From Conidiobolus incongruus B7586 (taxonomy: Eukaryota > Entomophthoromycota > Entomophthoromycetes > Entomophthorales > Conidiobolaceae), in the NCBI GenBank assembly GCA_000697335.1, contig JNEM01008173.1, forward strand, positions 1-31,486: 31,486 bases of DNA, given 5' to 3'. Below, one piece after another: positions 21,543-31,486 of the stretch. The translations under genes and the position numbers were made by a program. Numbering within the stretch: the first letter of the stretch is position 1; the number at the start of each line of letters is the position of its first letter. Under the pieces are notes generated by a model that was not told the origin of the DNA, did no database searches, and saw nothing but the letters and a program-made list of their open reading frames with translations.

Positions 21543-22872
21543 GCATATGTCCTTTACCACTGTACTATCACTTTATGTTCTTTTTATTTTTCTTTCCTCC
21601 TTGATGACATTTTATAGATAAATTGAATTTTTCTTTTTCATTTTGTTTATAAAAGATAGTTTTTTCAAAATTTCAATAAAATATTATTGTGTCGGTTAAT
21701 TATTTCAAATTAATATTTCATTTTAAATATAAAGTTTTCATACATCTCATTACAGAACATAAATAAATAACATCAAAATTCTTATCCTGTTGTTATACTA
21801 AAGTGATAAATATTCACTTACACCTTTAATAAATACAGGACTTATATTAATCCCAAAATAAGAATAATGGATATATATCTTTTTTAAAGCTTGATAATAA
21901 AGATTATATATTATTAGTAATTATAATTAAAACATTCTATATAAATATACCCAAAATCCTCCAATATCAATTTTATTATATTTATACTTTAACCCTATTC
22001 CAAAAAATAACACTATAACAATTTTTTATAAATATTATTAAGGATTGAATTTTAAGTTTTAAAATATTAACATTTTATTACAAAAGTTATAGTATAGCTG
22101 AAATTATATTTGAAATTATATATTTAAACCTTAATTATTTATCTATTGGATTATAATATATCTTAAAATTTATCCCAATGATTTTTTATAATAGTTTGGA
22201 TTGTTATTATCTTATATAAATCTTTAAAATTGTTATTTTAATATTAATATAACCAAGGTAATATTATACTGAAATAAATTTATAATTGTAAAATTAAAGT
22301 ATACTTATTCAATAATAGAGATATCAGCAGTTTAAATTCAATTTATATCTTAATCTATACAAGATAAATTCAGAATTAATCAAAATTACAAATAAAGCTA
22401 TAGATTTTTTTATTAAGGTTTATTTAAACAAAAGTGTTTAAAAGATTATCATATTAAAAGAATAATTAATTGGCATTATTTTTCAACTACTTTTTAATAA
22501 ATGACTGACATTAAATACCTCACTAACTAATAGCATATCTTACCTTGGTAATGATATCATGTATAATATAAGAAACTATATTAACTTAAGCAATTAATTA
22601 AGAGATCACAAACAAAAAAATTATAATCCTAGGAATTTATTTCTCTTATATATCAATAAGTTCAACATTTGGGCAAAATCATGTAATTTTATTACAATTA
22701 GCATTTTGATGAGAAATGGAAAATAATAATCAATTGGCTCATTTATTAATATAAAATTATGTTAAAAGACAAGTTTATTGATAGTATATATAAATTTATT
22801 CATGGACCTCTAAGAATTTTTGTTTCATATCTTAATCATTATATTTTTGTATTTGAGCATGATTTAGTATAC
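21543..22872. other. AT-rich intergenic DNA, possibly old decayed repeat
   Basis: From about 21840 to 22560 the sequence has the same extremely A/T, C-poor texture as the mariner relics, which suggests an older mutated repeat, but I could not recognise any motif on either strand. Confidence 0.35.
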
Positions 22873-23201
22873 TGTTGTATTTTGAAAATACCCGTCCATC
22901 TTAACTTGATAGTTAAGTCCACGTGACTGTTCATTCATAGTGGCATTGTTGGTCCATAATCAAATAGTGTCCTTTAGTTCCTCTTATTAGAATCTATCCA
23001 AATTCTATTTAACTCACTGAACGAATTATTTAAACCCAGAAGTGACAGGGATAGAAAAAAGGTTCCTTCTGAATATTCTGCTACGACGTCTCAGCAGTAA
23101 GTCATCTTTAAGACATACAGGATTAATAAATAATATACTAAATTATATTACATGTATTTTCAAACAATGATCTTTATTTACAAAACTTATAAAACACAAC
23201 A
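22873..23201. mobile_element. Probable solo LTR of an LTR retrotransposon (copy 2)
   Basis: The 329-bp segment begins TGTTGT and ends ACAACA, the short TG...CA inverted ends typical of LTRs, and is flanked by ATAC on both sides (22869-22872 and 23202-23205), a plausible 4-bp target-site duplication. It is related to 13553-13895, with differences that look mainly like C/T and G/A transitions. No internal coding region is next to it, so it fits a solo LTR left by recombination. Ty1/copia or Ty3/gypsy cannot be told apart from this. Confidence 0.65.
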
Positions 23202-24835
23202 ATACCTTCAAACATTGATCAATTAATAATTAATGGCTAATTGAATTGATTATTCAATGAGTTGATTTTTTATCCCCTTAATCCTAATTCATAATTGACT
23301 GCTAGTTCTTTTTTATTAGTGAATAAATTTTCAAATCTATTAATCACACAAAAAAATTAAGTTTCAATTTTTCCTACTTAAAAAGAAAATTTTTCAAGTA
23401 TTTTTATGCTGATTGTATAGTTAGTACTATTGCAGTTTTATTGATTGGAACTTTTAACATCATTTGATCTGAAAATCCACTACTCTCTAATTGAAAATTA
23501 TTATTTCTGAAAGTGGCTCTTATTTCATTGTGAAATTTTTTGTGTTTTAGTATAAAATAAAATAAAACAAAAGTAATTTATAAATTGTAATTCAGTTTAA
23601 AAAATATATTCTATTCCAGTATTTACAGCCAAAATTCAATTTTATAACTTGATATAGATATAATAATTTCATATTAAACAAATCATTTCATTGGATATAC
23701 TCTTCATTCTATTAAATATCTTCCTTTTTACGGTAATATTGCATTAAATAATATTCAAAACTATTTCCTTTGGATATTGGAATTTAAACTGTTTATTTAA
23801 AATATGAAATTTCAAATTGGTATCTATAAGCTATGGAGATCCGACAATTTCGCATCAATAAAAGTAGACTGACACCATTAATCTGAAGATAAAACTATGC
23901 ATTGATATCGAAAATTGAATAGAATAATTCTTATATTGAAAATGATGAAGCTGTAATATTATAATTTAACAAGATGATATTATCACTGAATTTAATTTTT
24001 TGTATAATAATCAAGCTTAGATAATGATACTATTGAAAATTAATTTACACAATTAAAATTTCCAAAATTTGAATAATCATTGCTATCATTTAGTATTTGA
24101 TATAATGAATTAATATTGAAATACATTATATATCTTAATATCTACATTTATAAAGTAGCAATACTGCTAATATTAAATTACTCCAATAATTCATAGTCCT
24201 CTATTAAATCTGAAAAAATATTTTAATATTATGATTTTGATCAGACAAAAATAGGTTAAATAATCAAAATTTTAACCAAACATGACTAATAATATCAATA
24301 AGTTTGAGAATTTTTCCAAATTAATCAAATTAATTGGTTCAAATTAACCTGAAATACCTTTAATGTTTGAAATTAAATTTGTAAACTTGTTAAATATGTT
24401 TATCATTCAGCAATAATCAGTTGTATTCATATTGAATATATATATCAATTTAGGGGTTTAACTGCAATATACTCATTTTGAAAATAGGCATTTTGGATAT
24501 AGATGATGAGTCGAAATTCCACAACTTTCGAATTTTCCATTCCACTAATTTAAATTTGAATATTTGAATTTATTATGTAATTGGTTTGATTAAAAATTAA
24601 TCAATTTATAACAAGTGGTCAGGATGATAAATTATTTTTAAATGATTTTACTATCTGATATATTTATAAATATTGTCTTTAACATATATTGGAATAAGGT
24701 TAATATACTTCTAAGACGATATAATAGATTACCAAAGTTATATGGTGTCAAACTTTTTTTCAATATTAAGGTACGATATAAATAATGTGGAGAAAATTGA
24801 TGACGGTGTAAAAACAATTAATATTATCATTGGAA
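23202..24835. other. AT-rich intergenic DNA, nothing identified
   Basis: No gene or element recognised. A second TATAAATA at 24777-24784 lies 132 bp before the ATG of the next gene and may be an alternative promoter. Confidence 0.4.
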
Positions 24836-24843
24836 TATAAATG
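24836..24843 (+). promoter_or_regulatory. TATA-like box (TATAAATG)
   Basis: Starts 73 bp before the ATG at 24909. The leader motif ATTATCAATTGGTT follows at 24865-24878, 44 bp before the ATG, as in the gene at 9100. Confidence 0.55.
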
Positions 24844-24908
24844 TTCAATAAATGTATTTGATTAATTATCAATTGGTTATTTTAAAAAAATCAAAGAATT
24901 TAATCATT

Positions 24909-25205
24909 ATGAGATTCTTGAGTTTATTAGCTGTCCCAATATCTTTTGCTTCCGCTTATTCACCATATTATTATTATGATAGGAACTCCGTGGATATCAG
25001 TTTGAGAGCCACTCTGACCATTTTACTTGGAGGAATATTGAATATTTTAAACAACAATTGTAACTCTGTATACTATCATGAGCGTAATTGTTACCGTTGT
25101 TCTTCCCGCCTTCCAGGACTCGATGCTCTCATTATCGATGTTGATGTAGACATTTCTGTTGGCGAGGGGGTAGATATTGAAGCTGATGCCGGTGTCAGAG
25201 TTTAA
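24909..25205 (+). CDS. Small secreted three-cysteine protein, divergent subgroup 1 member
   Basis: This 98-residue protein has a signal peptide (MRFLSLLAVPISFASA, cleavage near residue 16), YSP, then four tyrosines plus Asp (20-24). The hydrophobic segment 30-47 ends GGILNILNNN as in other subgroup 1 members. Cys51-x9-Cys61-Y-R-Cys64 follows, though the spacer (NSVYYHERN) lacks the usual YGxYYG. LPGLDA is at 68-73. The tail 74-98 is the longest of the subgroup, with two alternating acidic blocks (IIDVDVDISV and GVDIEADAGVRV) separated by GEG. The frame is open 19 codons further 5' (24852), but that would cover the leader motif and bury the signal peptide. It is the most diverged intact single-copy member here and lies outside the inverted repeats, beside a mariner relic. 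Confidence 0.88.
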   Translation: MRFLSLLAVPISFASAYSPYYYYDRNSVDISLRATLTILLGGILNILNNNCNSVYYHERNCYRCSSRLPGLDALIIDVDVDISVGEGVDIEADAGVRV

Positions 25206-25395
25206 TCGATTTCCTTATCAATGTAGTTGATTATTTATCATTTCATAGTATATCATTATTCCATGTATATCATTTGAACTAGATATCGTTTTCAATATAT
25301 TCATATCTTGGATGACCCTGGAAAAAAATATTTTTACTCGTTTATAAATTTTAATGTTATTCTTATCTATATTATATTAGTATAGTAATTAAGAA

Positions 25396-26647
25396 ATAGC
25401 AAATTTTTTAATTTCTGATCTTTCAAGCATATTATACATTTTGAAAGATTTTTTATATATAAAATATATAGGAAAATAAATATTTTCAAACTATATATAT
25501 ATATTCAATTTTAATTATTTTTTTTATTAAAATATTTTGATTTTAAAATTTACAGTTAAATTTAATCATGCTTAAACTAGATAGTGATTATTAAAAAGCT
25601 TTCATTTTTGTATTTTTAAAACTTAACCATAAACCCTCTAAAATCATTTAAAACTTACAAACAACTTATAAAGATGATGCTTTATCTAAAACTACTATAT
25701 ATCACTAGATTTGTGATTTTAAAGCTAGAAGGGACATTATTTAAAATTTGCTAAAATTTAAAAGATTAATTTCTACTATTATTCTTTTACTTACAAATAA
25801 AGTAAAAAAATATATTAAGAAATATCTTTTTATTTTTGTTAAAGAACTATTAAAGCAATTTAATATTAATTATATAAGTATGTTATATATACTTAAGTTT
25901 AAACTTTGTTTAATTAATAAAAATATAAAATAAATACCTTATAATTTAATAAAAACTTAAAAAAATTAAAATAGCTATAGTTAAACTAAACTTATTAAGG
26001 TATAACTAAAAACAAAAGTTTTTATAGTATATACTTACAATTAATGAATCATAAATTTCTTTATATAATCTTTTACATAAAAATAAAGCAAGATATTAGG
26101 TTAAGCTAAATTAATCCCTTTTATAAATTCTAATGAAAAAATATTTTAAATATAAGTTAATGTCAATTATTATGATAAATTATAATGTTATATAGTTTTC
26201 TTATTTAATAGCTTAAGGAAAATTAATTAATAATAAATTAATTATTATTTTTTAAATAAAATAATTTTTAAATAGTGTTGTTAATATAAATTAAAGATAT
26301 CTATTATATTGCATGATAATTGCAAAATATATAAAATTGAAGCTATAAAAGATTTTTTATATAAAAAACTAGAGAGAGTTATTATATCTAGTATATTCAC
26401 TTGATTATAACTTATATGATTATAATTGTTTTAAACAATTAAAAAAACAGCTTGTAAAGAAAAATTCCTATAAACAAATTAAATTAGTTTGTGAAATATT
26501 AAATTTCAATCTTTAATAAAAAAATATTTTTTAAATATTAGAAGCTTACCAAAAATATGGAAAAAAGCTATTAATAATAAAAGAGGCTATTAATTTTATA
26601 TTATTTATTATTTTATTTGTTTAATTTTGATTTTAAAATTGTGCCAT
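25396..26647 (+). mobile_element. Decayed mariner (Tc1/mariner superfamily) DNA transposon, second copy
   Basis: A 1,252-bp relative of 10801-12071 in the same orientation, with TA after the right end (26648-26649). Better preserved segments on the plus strand show mariner landmarks: FVKELLKQFNINYISMLYIL (about 25840-25900) in the helix-turn-helix position, then a YNLT-x-TQK-like stretch that recalls the family's WVPR-x-LT-x-EQK linker. Near the end come YSLDYNLYDYNCF and LKKQL, matching YSPDLNPCDYxLF and LKKHL, and LPKIWKKAINNKRGY, matching LPKRWxKCIxxxGDY of animal-type mariners. Many stops break it. One 61-codon open stretch at 25748-25933 is part of it, not a separate gene. Confidence 0.85.
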
Positions 26648-26649
26648 TA

Positions 26650-27335
26650 TTTAATTTCTATATTAATATAAATTTAGTTCCTGTATAAATAAATAATTAA
26701 AAATAAAAAACAAAAAAATTAGGTTATAATATTTATACCTAATATTATATATATAAGTAACCACACTCTTAGATAAAAATATATTTAATATTAATTGTAA
26801 TATTTTATAATTTATTAATTAAATATTATGACCTCATTAAATTTGTAATTTATACTAATATTTTGATACTTTATTGAATTTATAAATTTATTACTAAATT
26901 ATTTTATTTTTTAATATCATTTAAATTTTGTAAGATATTTAGATATATAATAGTTGGTTATTAAAGTGTTTAGTATTAATGAACTTATATATTTCAATAT
27001 TGTCTATAAAATTTATAGATTACTATTCATGTTATTTATATTTTATATTTAACTAATATAAATAAAAGACATAAACAGATATATTTCAAACCTTATAATT
27101 GCCATTAAAGGTCATTCAGATAAGGTTAAAATCTGACCTCAATATTAGCATCACTAAACAATAATATTTCTTATTTATAAGTTATACAGTAGCATTGAAT
27201 TAATATTTTATGGATATGTTAAATATAATAAATATAAGTGTTTAATTTATGGAACAACCTTATATATCTTATTTTTTTGATCTTTTATCAGCTTAATATT
27301 CCAATATTATATCTCAATTTAAATATTATAAATAT
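26650..27335. other. AT-rich intergenic DNA, nothing identified
   Basis: Extremely A/T sequence. A partial 6-bp inverted pair (TTAGGT ... ACCTAA) at 26719-26742 is the only structure noticed. Confidence 0.4.
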
Positions 27336-27610
27336 TGTAAGCGTGGTGGTAAATACCAATATAGTGCAGAGGAAGACTTAATATAAGAATAGTGTGACAC
27401 AGAACATGGTATTATAACGTGGCTGTAGCGTGCAAATGTAAACAAAGTTTAATTAAGCTTCGAACTGGGATGAGTCACCAATATATTAAGATCTATATTA
27501 GGTAGTGTCAATATACTGTAATATTGACAGGATGTAGTCTCAAACTTAGAAATAGTGGAAAAGATAAGAAATAGTAAGTATTGAGAAGAAAAAGAGGAAC
27601 CTGGTTTATT
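27336..27610. other. Less AT-rich island, possible LTR or other repeat fragment
   Basis: About 275 bp stand out from the surroundings by many G and C residues (for example GTAAGCGTGGTGG and ACGTGGCTGTAGCGTGC). No open frame or family motif is seen. It starts TGTAAG, as an LTR could, but I find no matching end with a target-site duplication and no second copy in the window. A perfect 9-bp hairpin lies inside at 27516-27539. Identity unknown; its composition suggests a recent arrival or a protected sequence. Confidence 0.4.
27516..27539. repeat. 9-bp perfect inverted repeat (hairpin) inside the island
   Basis: TGTCAATAT and ATATTGACA flank a 6-base centre (ACTGTA). It could form a hairpin in RNA or be a binding site for a dimeric protein. 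Confidence 0.6.
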
Positions 27611-29140
27611 AGATAATTCAATGCTATTTATATAATTAATTTAGCTATAAAAGTATAAATTAATCATATAATTTATAGTTAATTGAATTATATGAAAGTA
27701 TATATAAGAATTTAGAGAACTAGTCTTTTAACAAATATTGATATCATTATGTTTTATATCATTCTATTTTTTTGTAGTATATTTACTAATACTTTATAAG
27801 GAAATTACTTGATATCATATAATTTAAAAGCTATTATTTAAAGATCAATAATGTTAATTACCCATTTATTTTTAAAAGTTTTGACTGACAATTAATATAA
27901 TATATAGTGTATTAGCTATAAAATCCTCTATATTTTTAAAATTCTGATTTGATTAAACCCATTTTATGAATTAGGGATATGAAAATTTTATTCAAATTAA
28001 TCTATATCAACAATTAGAATTTTAATTAAGGTAATATAGAAATTCATATATATATAAACCTAAGAGTTTAACAATGCTGTCAAATTAATATATCTTTACT
28101 ATATTTTAATAATTATTGTTTTTAAGTATATAAAATAAATTTATCATCGTTAAACAACTCACTTTCATTCAATCAAGGTAAAATTATTCAACACTAAAAT
28201 TTGAAATATATCAGCAAAATTATGGTTAAAGTAATATGTATTAAGTTTGATATTTTTATAATAAATGATGGAAACATGATATTAATAAATAAACATAACC
28301 ACTTGTTATGAGCTATTAAAGTATAGATTAATAAAATCTATATTGATCATTTATAAAGTATAAAAGCATTTTATATGTTGATCAAGGATAAATATTGCTT
28401 TATAATTTAAATGTAATAAACCAAATGATTATGAATCCAATCAATATAGAAACATAGCCACTACATTGTTTCAAATTATATCATACATTCTTTATTAAAA
28501 TTATTAATATTTACATGTTCAATAAAGTTATGGAATTATACGAATTTGAAGTAATTAATATCACCAATAATGTTGGATATATAAAAATCTGCAACTTTTG
28601 TAAGCTGAAAGGAAGTTGTATAAATATACCATTCTATTGAAATATTTCATTAATAGTTATTAACCGTAGTTAGATATAAAAATTCGTAAAAATTATTATA
28701 ATTAATTCATTAATAATATATTTTAAATATTCACAAGATATGTAATAAAATTTGAAATAAGCAACTCCTATATTAAATAGAAGATATTAGATACTAAATT
28801 GAAATAATCATATAACCAGGTTTATCTCATAATCAATAATATTGTATTTTTTATTTTTCAATATGTACTAATCATTAAAATTGGTAATTTTAGATTAAAA
28901 TCTTTTCAGTTTCAAAACTAATGCAAAAAATAATTCAAAATTTGATTCATCAGTGTAAATTAACCAAATTTAATTCGGTAAAATATTTAGTCTATTTTCA
29001 CATTCGGAGAATTTAAAATGCTTGTTTAATTTCAAAATATATTAAATTCAGTAAAAATTGATTATATTTAATAAGTTTAAATATTTTTCGGCTTGATTTC
29101 TAAACTTAAAATGCTAATCATAATAGACGAAGACGAGAAA
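27611..29140. other. AT-rich intergenic DNA, nothing identified
   Basis: No gene or element recognised. Confidence 0.45.
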
Positions 29141-29149
29141 TATATAAGG
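29141..29149 (+). promoter_or_regulatory. TATA-like box (TATATAAGG)
   Basis: Starts 85 bp before the ATG at 29226, near the spacing seen for other family genes. Confidence 0.5.
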
Positions 29150-29225
29150 TAAACAGAATGCCAGTTTATCAAATATCACTTATTCCAATATTTTGATTAC
29201 AAGTTTATTAATCCCTCTATTTACA

Positions 29226-29546
29226 ATGAGATTCTTACCTACCTTGACCGTTACTTTACTCACTCCTTTCGTTGCCGCCGATAACTATTACTACGACGAC
29301 GGAGTCATAAATGTGATCCTTAAATTGGCACTCAATGTCGATTTGAAAATTAGAGCTGATGTAAAGCTCAACTTAGACATCATTAATGGTCACTGCCATC
29401 CATACTCGCTTTTTATTGGGTATTATGAATGTGACTTGCCTCTCTTTGGTTATGATCCTCTCAGTTTGGCAGACGTTAAAGTTAGAGCCAAAGTCAAAGT
29501 TGTAGAAGCTATTCAAGCTGATGCCAAGGCTAAAGTTAATTTATAA
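29226..29546 (+). CDS. Small secreted protein, subgroup 3 (two cysteines, lysine-rich tail)
   Basis: This 106-residue protein is the longest member. The signal peptide (MRFLPTLTVTLLTPFVAA, cleavage near 17-18) is followed by DN, three tyrosines and DD (21-25). An alternating segment 27-53 (VILKLALNVDLKIRADVKLNLDII) parallels that of 15564. Only two cysteines remain, Cys57 and Cys69 (C-x11-C), and the usual CYRC is replaced by ECDLP, so this protein could form one internal disulfide. Tail residues 79-106 alternate V/A/L/I with K, R and D and are strongly basic, unlike the acidic tails of subgroup 1. The start at 29226 rather than an in-frame ATG at 29193 is supported by the signal peptide, A at -3 and homology with 31200, which begins at the same codon. 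Confidence 0.87.
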   Translation: MRFLPTLTVTLLTPFVAADNYYYDDGVINVILKLALNVDLKIRADVKLNLDIINGHCHPYSLFIGYYECDLPLFGYDPLSLADVKVRAKVKVVEAIQADAKAKVNL

Positions 29547-31118
29547 ATCAATAGAAATATATATAAATCTTATATAGTTATTATATCTTGAAATGAAACG
29601 GTTATTCAATCATTTTAATTTTAAATGAATATTCAAATTTATATCAAAATATATAAGAAAATTCTATCAAATATGAATTTACTTACATTCATATTATTTT
29701 GATTATATATCTGTAATAGTTCTATAACCATGATATTAAATTTTCATTATATAAATTGAATTATAATATTTTTATATATTTTATAACAAAGTTTAAAAAT
29801 TATTAATTTGAATAAAACTTACAATACATTATTTATATTTAATAATCATTTTTTGATAAAAATATGTTACTTAATCCATCTATTTAAATTGTGGCTATAG
29901 TTTATTAAATATATTTAATAATGAAAAATGTAATTTCTAAAACTCAATATTCGGTTAGCTTTTCAAGAATTCTTAATATGTATTTTAATTATTGATAATT
30001 ATTATTGAAATTAATATAATTTGATAATTAAATATGGCAATTTTAATGTTTACAAAATCATATGTATATTTGAGGATACATTAATATTAATTGATATAGA
30101 AATATTTGAATTCAAATATAAATTCCGTAAAATTTCAAGATTTATATAGTTTTTTAATATATTTATAACAAAATATTAAATTAATATTTTTCAATTTTTT
30201 ATTTAAATACAAAATAGAGTAATTATGAAACAATTCACGATATAGAGTATTATTTATTAAAATTAAAATTTTAGCTCATTATTATATATATATATATATT
30301 ACTTTGGATTACATTGGTAATGTTAATATGTCAACGTATATTATTAACAAATTTAGGTATTTGAATTATATAATTTGATTCTAATAGATTATTATTAATG
30401 AATAATATTCGAATATAGATTTTTAGATCTTTTAAATTAAACTAAACCAAATTCAAATAATTTGAATATATATGACTTATTCCATATCAAGCTTGTGGGC
30501 TTGTTTAAGTTATCTTTAGTAATATCGTTCTCAAATAATTTCCTAATTTGATAATTAATACCAATTTTTTGACCAATTTTGTGAGATAAGTTAATTATTA
30601 TATCATTCCGTTTATATAGATGCTGACCAAAATAGTATTGTATAAAACTTAAACATAATGAACTATGTGAAGTTATGATTTTATCCTAATAATATGAGTA
30701 TTGAACACTTTATTTTAATAATGTTATTATAAATATATATTCCAATTTTAAATTGAATCTACCAATTGATTCCATTGTATATTTTGGAGGTTGAAAATTT
30801 AACGAATTATTCAACCAAATAAAGGTGATTTGTCATGACCCTACAATAAATATTGTTTTGAAATCCAATAATGCCTTTACTAATAATAATAATATAAATC
30901 GGAGAGGTAAGTTAGCATTCCAATTCTAAAATAATTTACTATTTCAATTAGTATTAGTTGAAATTAAAGAAAAGACTATAGTTTAACTAATTTTAATTTA
31001 GTTTGTTGTTCATTAAATATTAAAATTAGGATGTTGAGGAGTATTAATAATTTGTTATAAATTCATATTTTCAGTTACTAAATAGTAAGAGATTGAAAAA
31101 ATAGTAATCCTGGCGTAA
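29547..31118. other. AT-rich intergenic DNA between tandem subgroup 3 genes
   Basis: No gene or element recognised. Although the flanking genes are near-identical, this stretch shows no matching copy in the window, so the tandem pair was not made by duplicating a long block, or the flanks have since diverged. Confidence 0.45.
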
Positions 31119-31126
31119 TATAAATA
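31119..31126 (+). promoter_or_regulatory. TATA box (TATAAATA)
   Basis: Starts 81 bp before the ATG at 31200. Confidence 0.65.
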
Positions 31127-31199
31127 CCTTAGATTGGATAACAATAACCATACATCAAGTATTTGAAATTGTACTAATTAATTAATCACTCTATTTACA

Positions 31200-31486
31200 A
31201 TGAGATTCTTACCTATCTTGACCGTTACTTTACTCACTCCTTTCGTTGCCGCCGATAACTATTACTACGACGACGGAGTCATAAATGTGATCCTTAAACT
31301 GGCACTCAATGTCGATTTGAAAATTAGAGCTGATGTAAAGCTCAACTTAGACATCATTAATGGTCACTGCCATCCATACTCGCTTTTTATTGGGTATTAT
31401 GAATGTGACTTGCCTCTCTTTGGTTATGATCCTCTCAGTTTGGCAGATGTTAAAGTCAAAGCCAAAGTTAAAGTTGCAGAGACTAT
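31200..31486 (+). CDS. Small secreted protein, subgroup 3, tandem copy (runs off the window end)
   Basis: The first 95 codons of a direct tandem copy of 29226 are present; the 3' end lies beyond the window. It has the same signal peptide, YYYDD block, alternating segment and C-x11-C. Codons 1-82 differ from 29226 at only two bases (one changes Thr6 to Ile, one is silent), whereas codons 83-95 differ at seven bases and three residues (Arg87 to Lys, Val93 to Ala, Ala95 to Thr). Upstream similarity stops about 20 bp before the ATG. This patchwork suggests gene conversion over most of the gene. TATAAATA is 81 bp upstream. It should be about 106 residues if it ends like its twin. Confidence 0.85.
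   Translation, partial: MRFLPILTVTLLTPFVAADNYYYDDGVINVILKLALNVDLKIRADVKLNLDIINGHCHPYSLFIGYYECDLPLFGYDPLSLADVKVKAKVKVAET

Noticed and set aside
25748-25933. 61-codon open frame, plus strand
   Set aside because: Part of the decayed mariner transposase region, not a separate gene.

Overview
The window looks like an AT-rich, gene-poor, repeat-bearing compartment of a eukaryotic genome, most likely a fungus; I cannot name the species. Intergenic DNA is made almost entirely of A and T, while the few genes are visibly richer in G and C. Genes have single uninterrupted frames, TATA boxes about 73-85 bp before the ATG, A at -3 of the start codon, and often AATAAA after the stop. Homologous C-termini all end at TAA or TAG right after a hydrophobic residue, which fits the standard genetic code. 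I see no rRNA, tRNA, housekeeping gene or CRISPR array.

Every gene I can support belongs to one family of very small secreted proteins (82-106 residues). The layout is a signal peptide of about 15-18 residues, a tyrosine cluster followed by aspartate (YYYYD), a hydrophobic or amphipathic middle, a three-cysteine box C-x9-C-Y-R-C, and a C-terminal tail in which hydrophobic residues alternate with charged or polar ones. I do not recognise the family. There are three subgroups: (1) 3993, 5317, 7268, 19290 and 24909, plus relics at 1996 and 21423; (2) 9100, 17485 and 15564, plus a relic at 13090; (3) 29226 and the partial gene at 31200, where only two cysteines remain and the tail is lysine-rich.

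The family has spread by inverted segmental duplication. A perfect 458-bp inverted repeat (3832-4289 / 5293-5750) carries one gene in each arm, tail to tail. A much larger inverted repeat (7167-9736 / 17097-19666, 2,570 bp per arm, two differences seen by eye) carries two family genes in each arm around a 7.36-kb spacer. That spacer holds a fifth gene, a relic gene, a mariner relic and an LTR fragment. A direct tandem pair of subgroup 3 genes lies at the right end.

The mobile-element content is two heavily AT-decayed mariner DNA transposons (10801-12071 and 25396-26647), two related probable solo LTRs (13553-13895 and 22873-23201), and an unidentified less AT-rich island (27336-27610). The remaining long gaps hold nothing I can identify. 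The most interesting content is the secreted-protein family with its shared promoter layout and palindromic duplications: it resembles a rapidly evolving effector or surface-protein cluster, but that role is inference.
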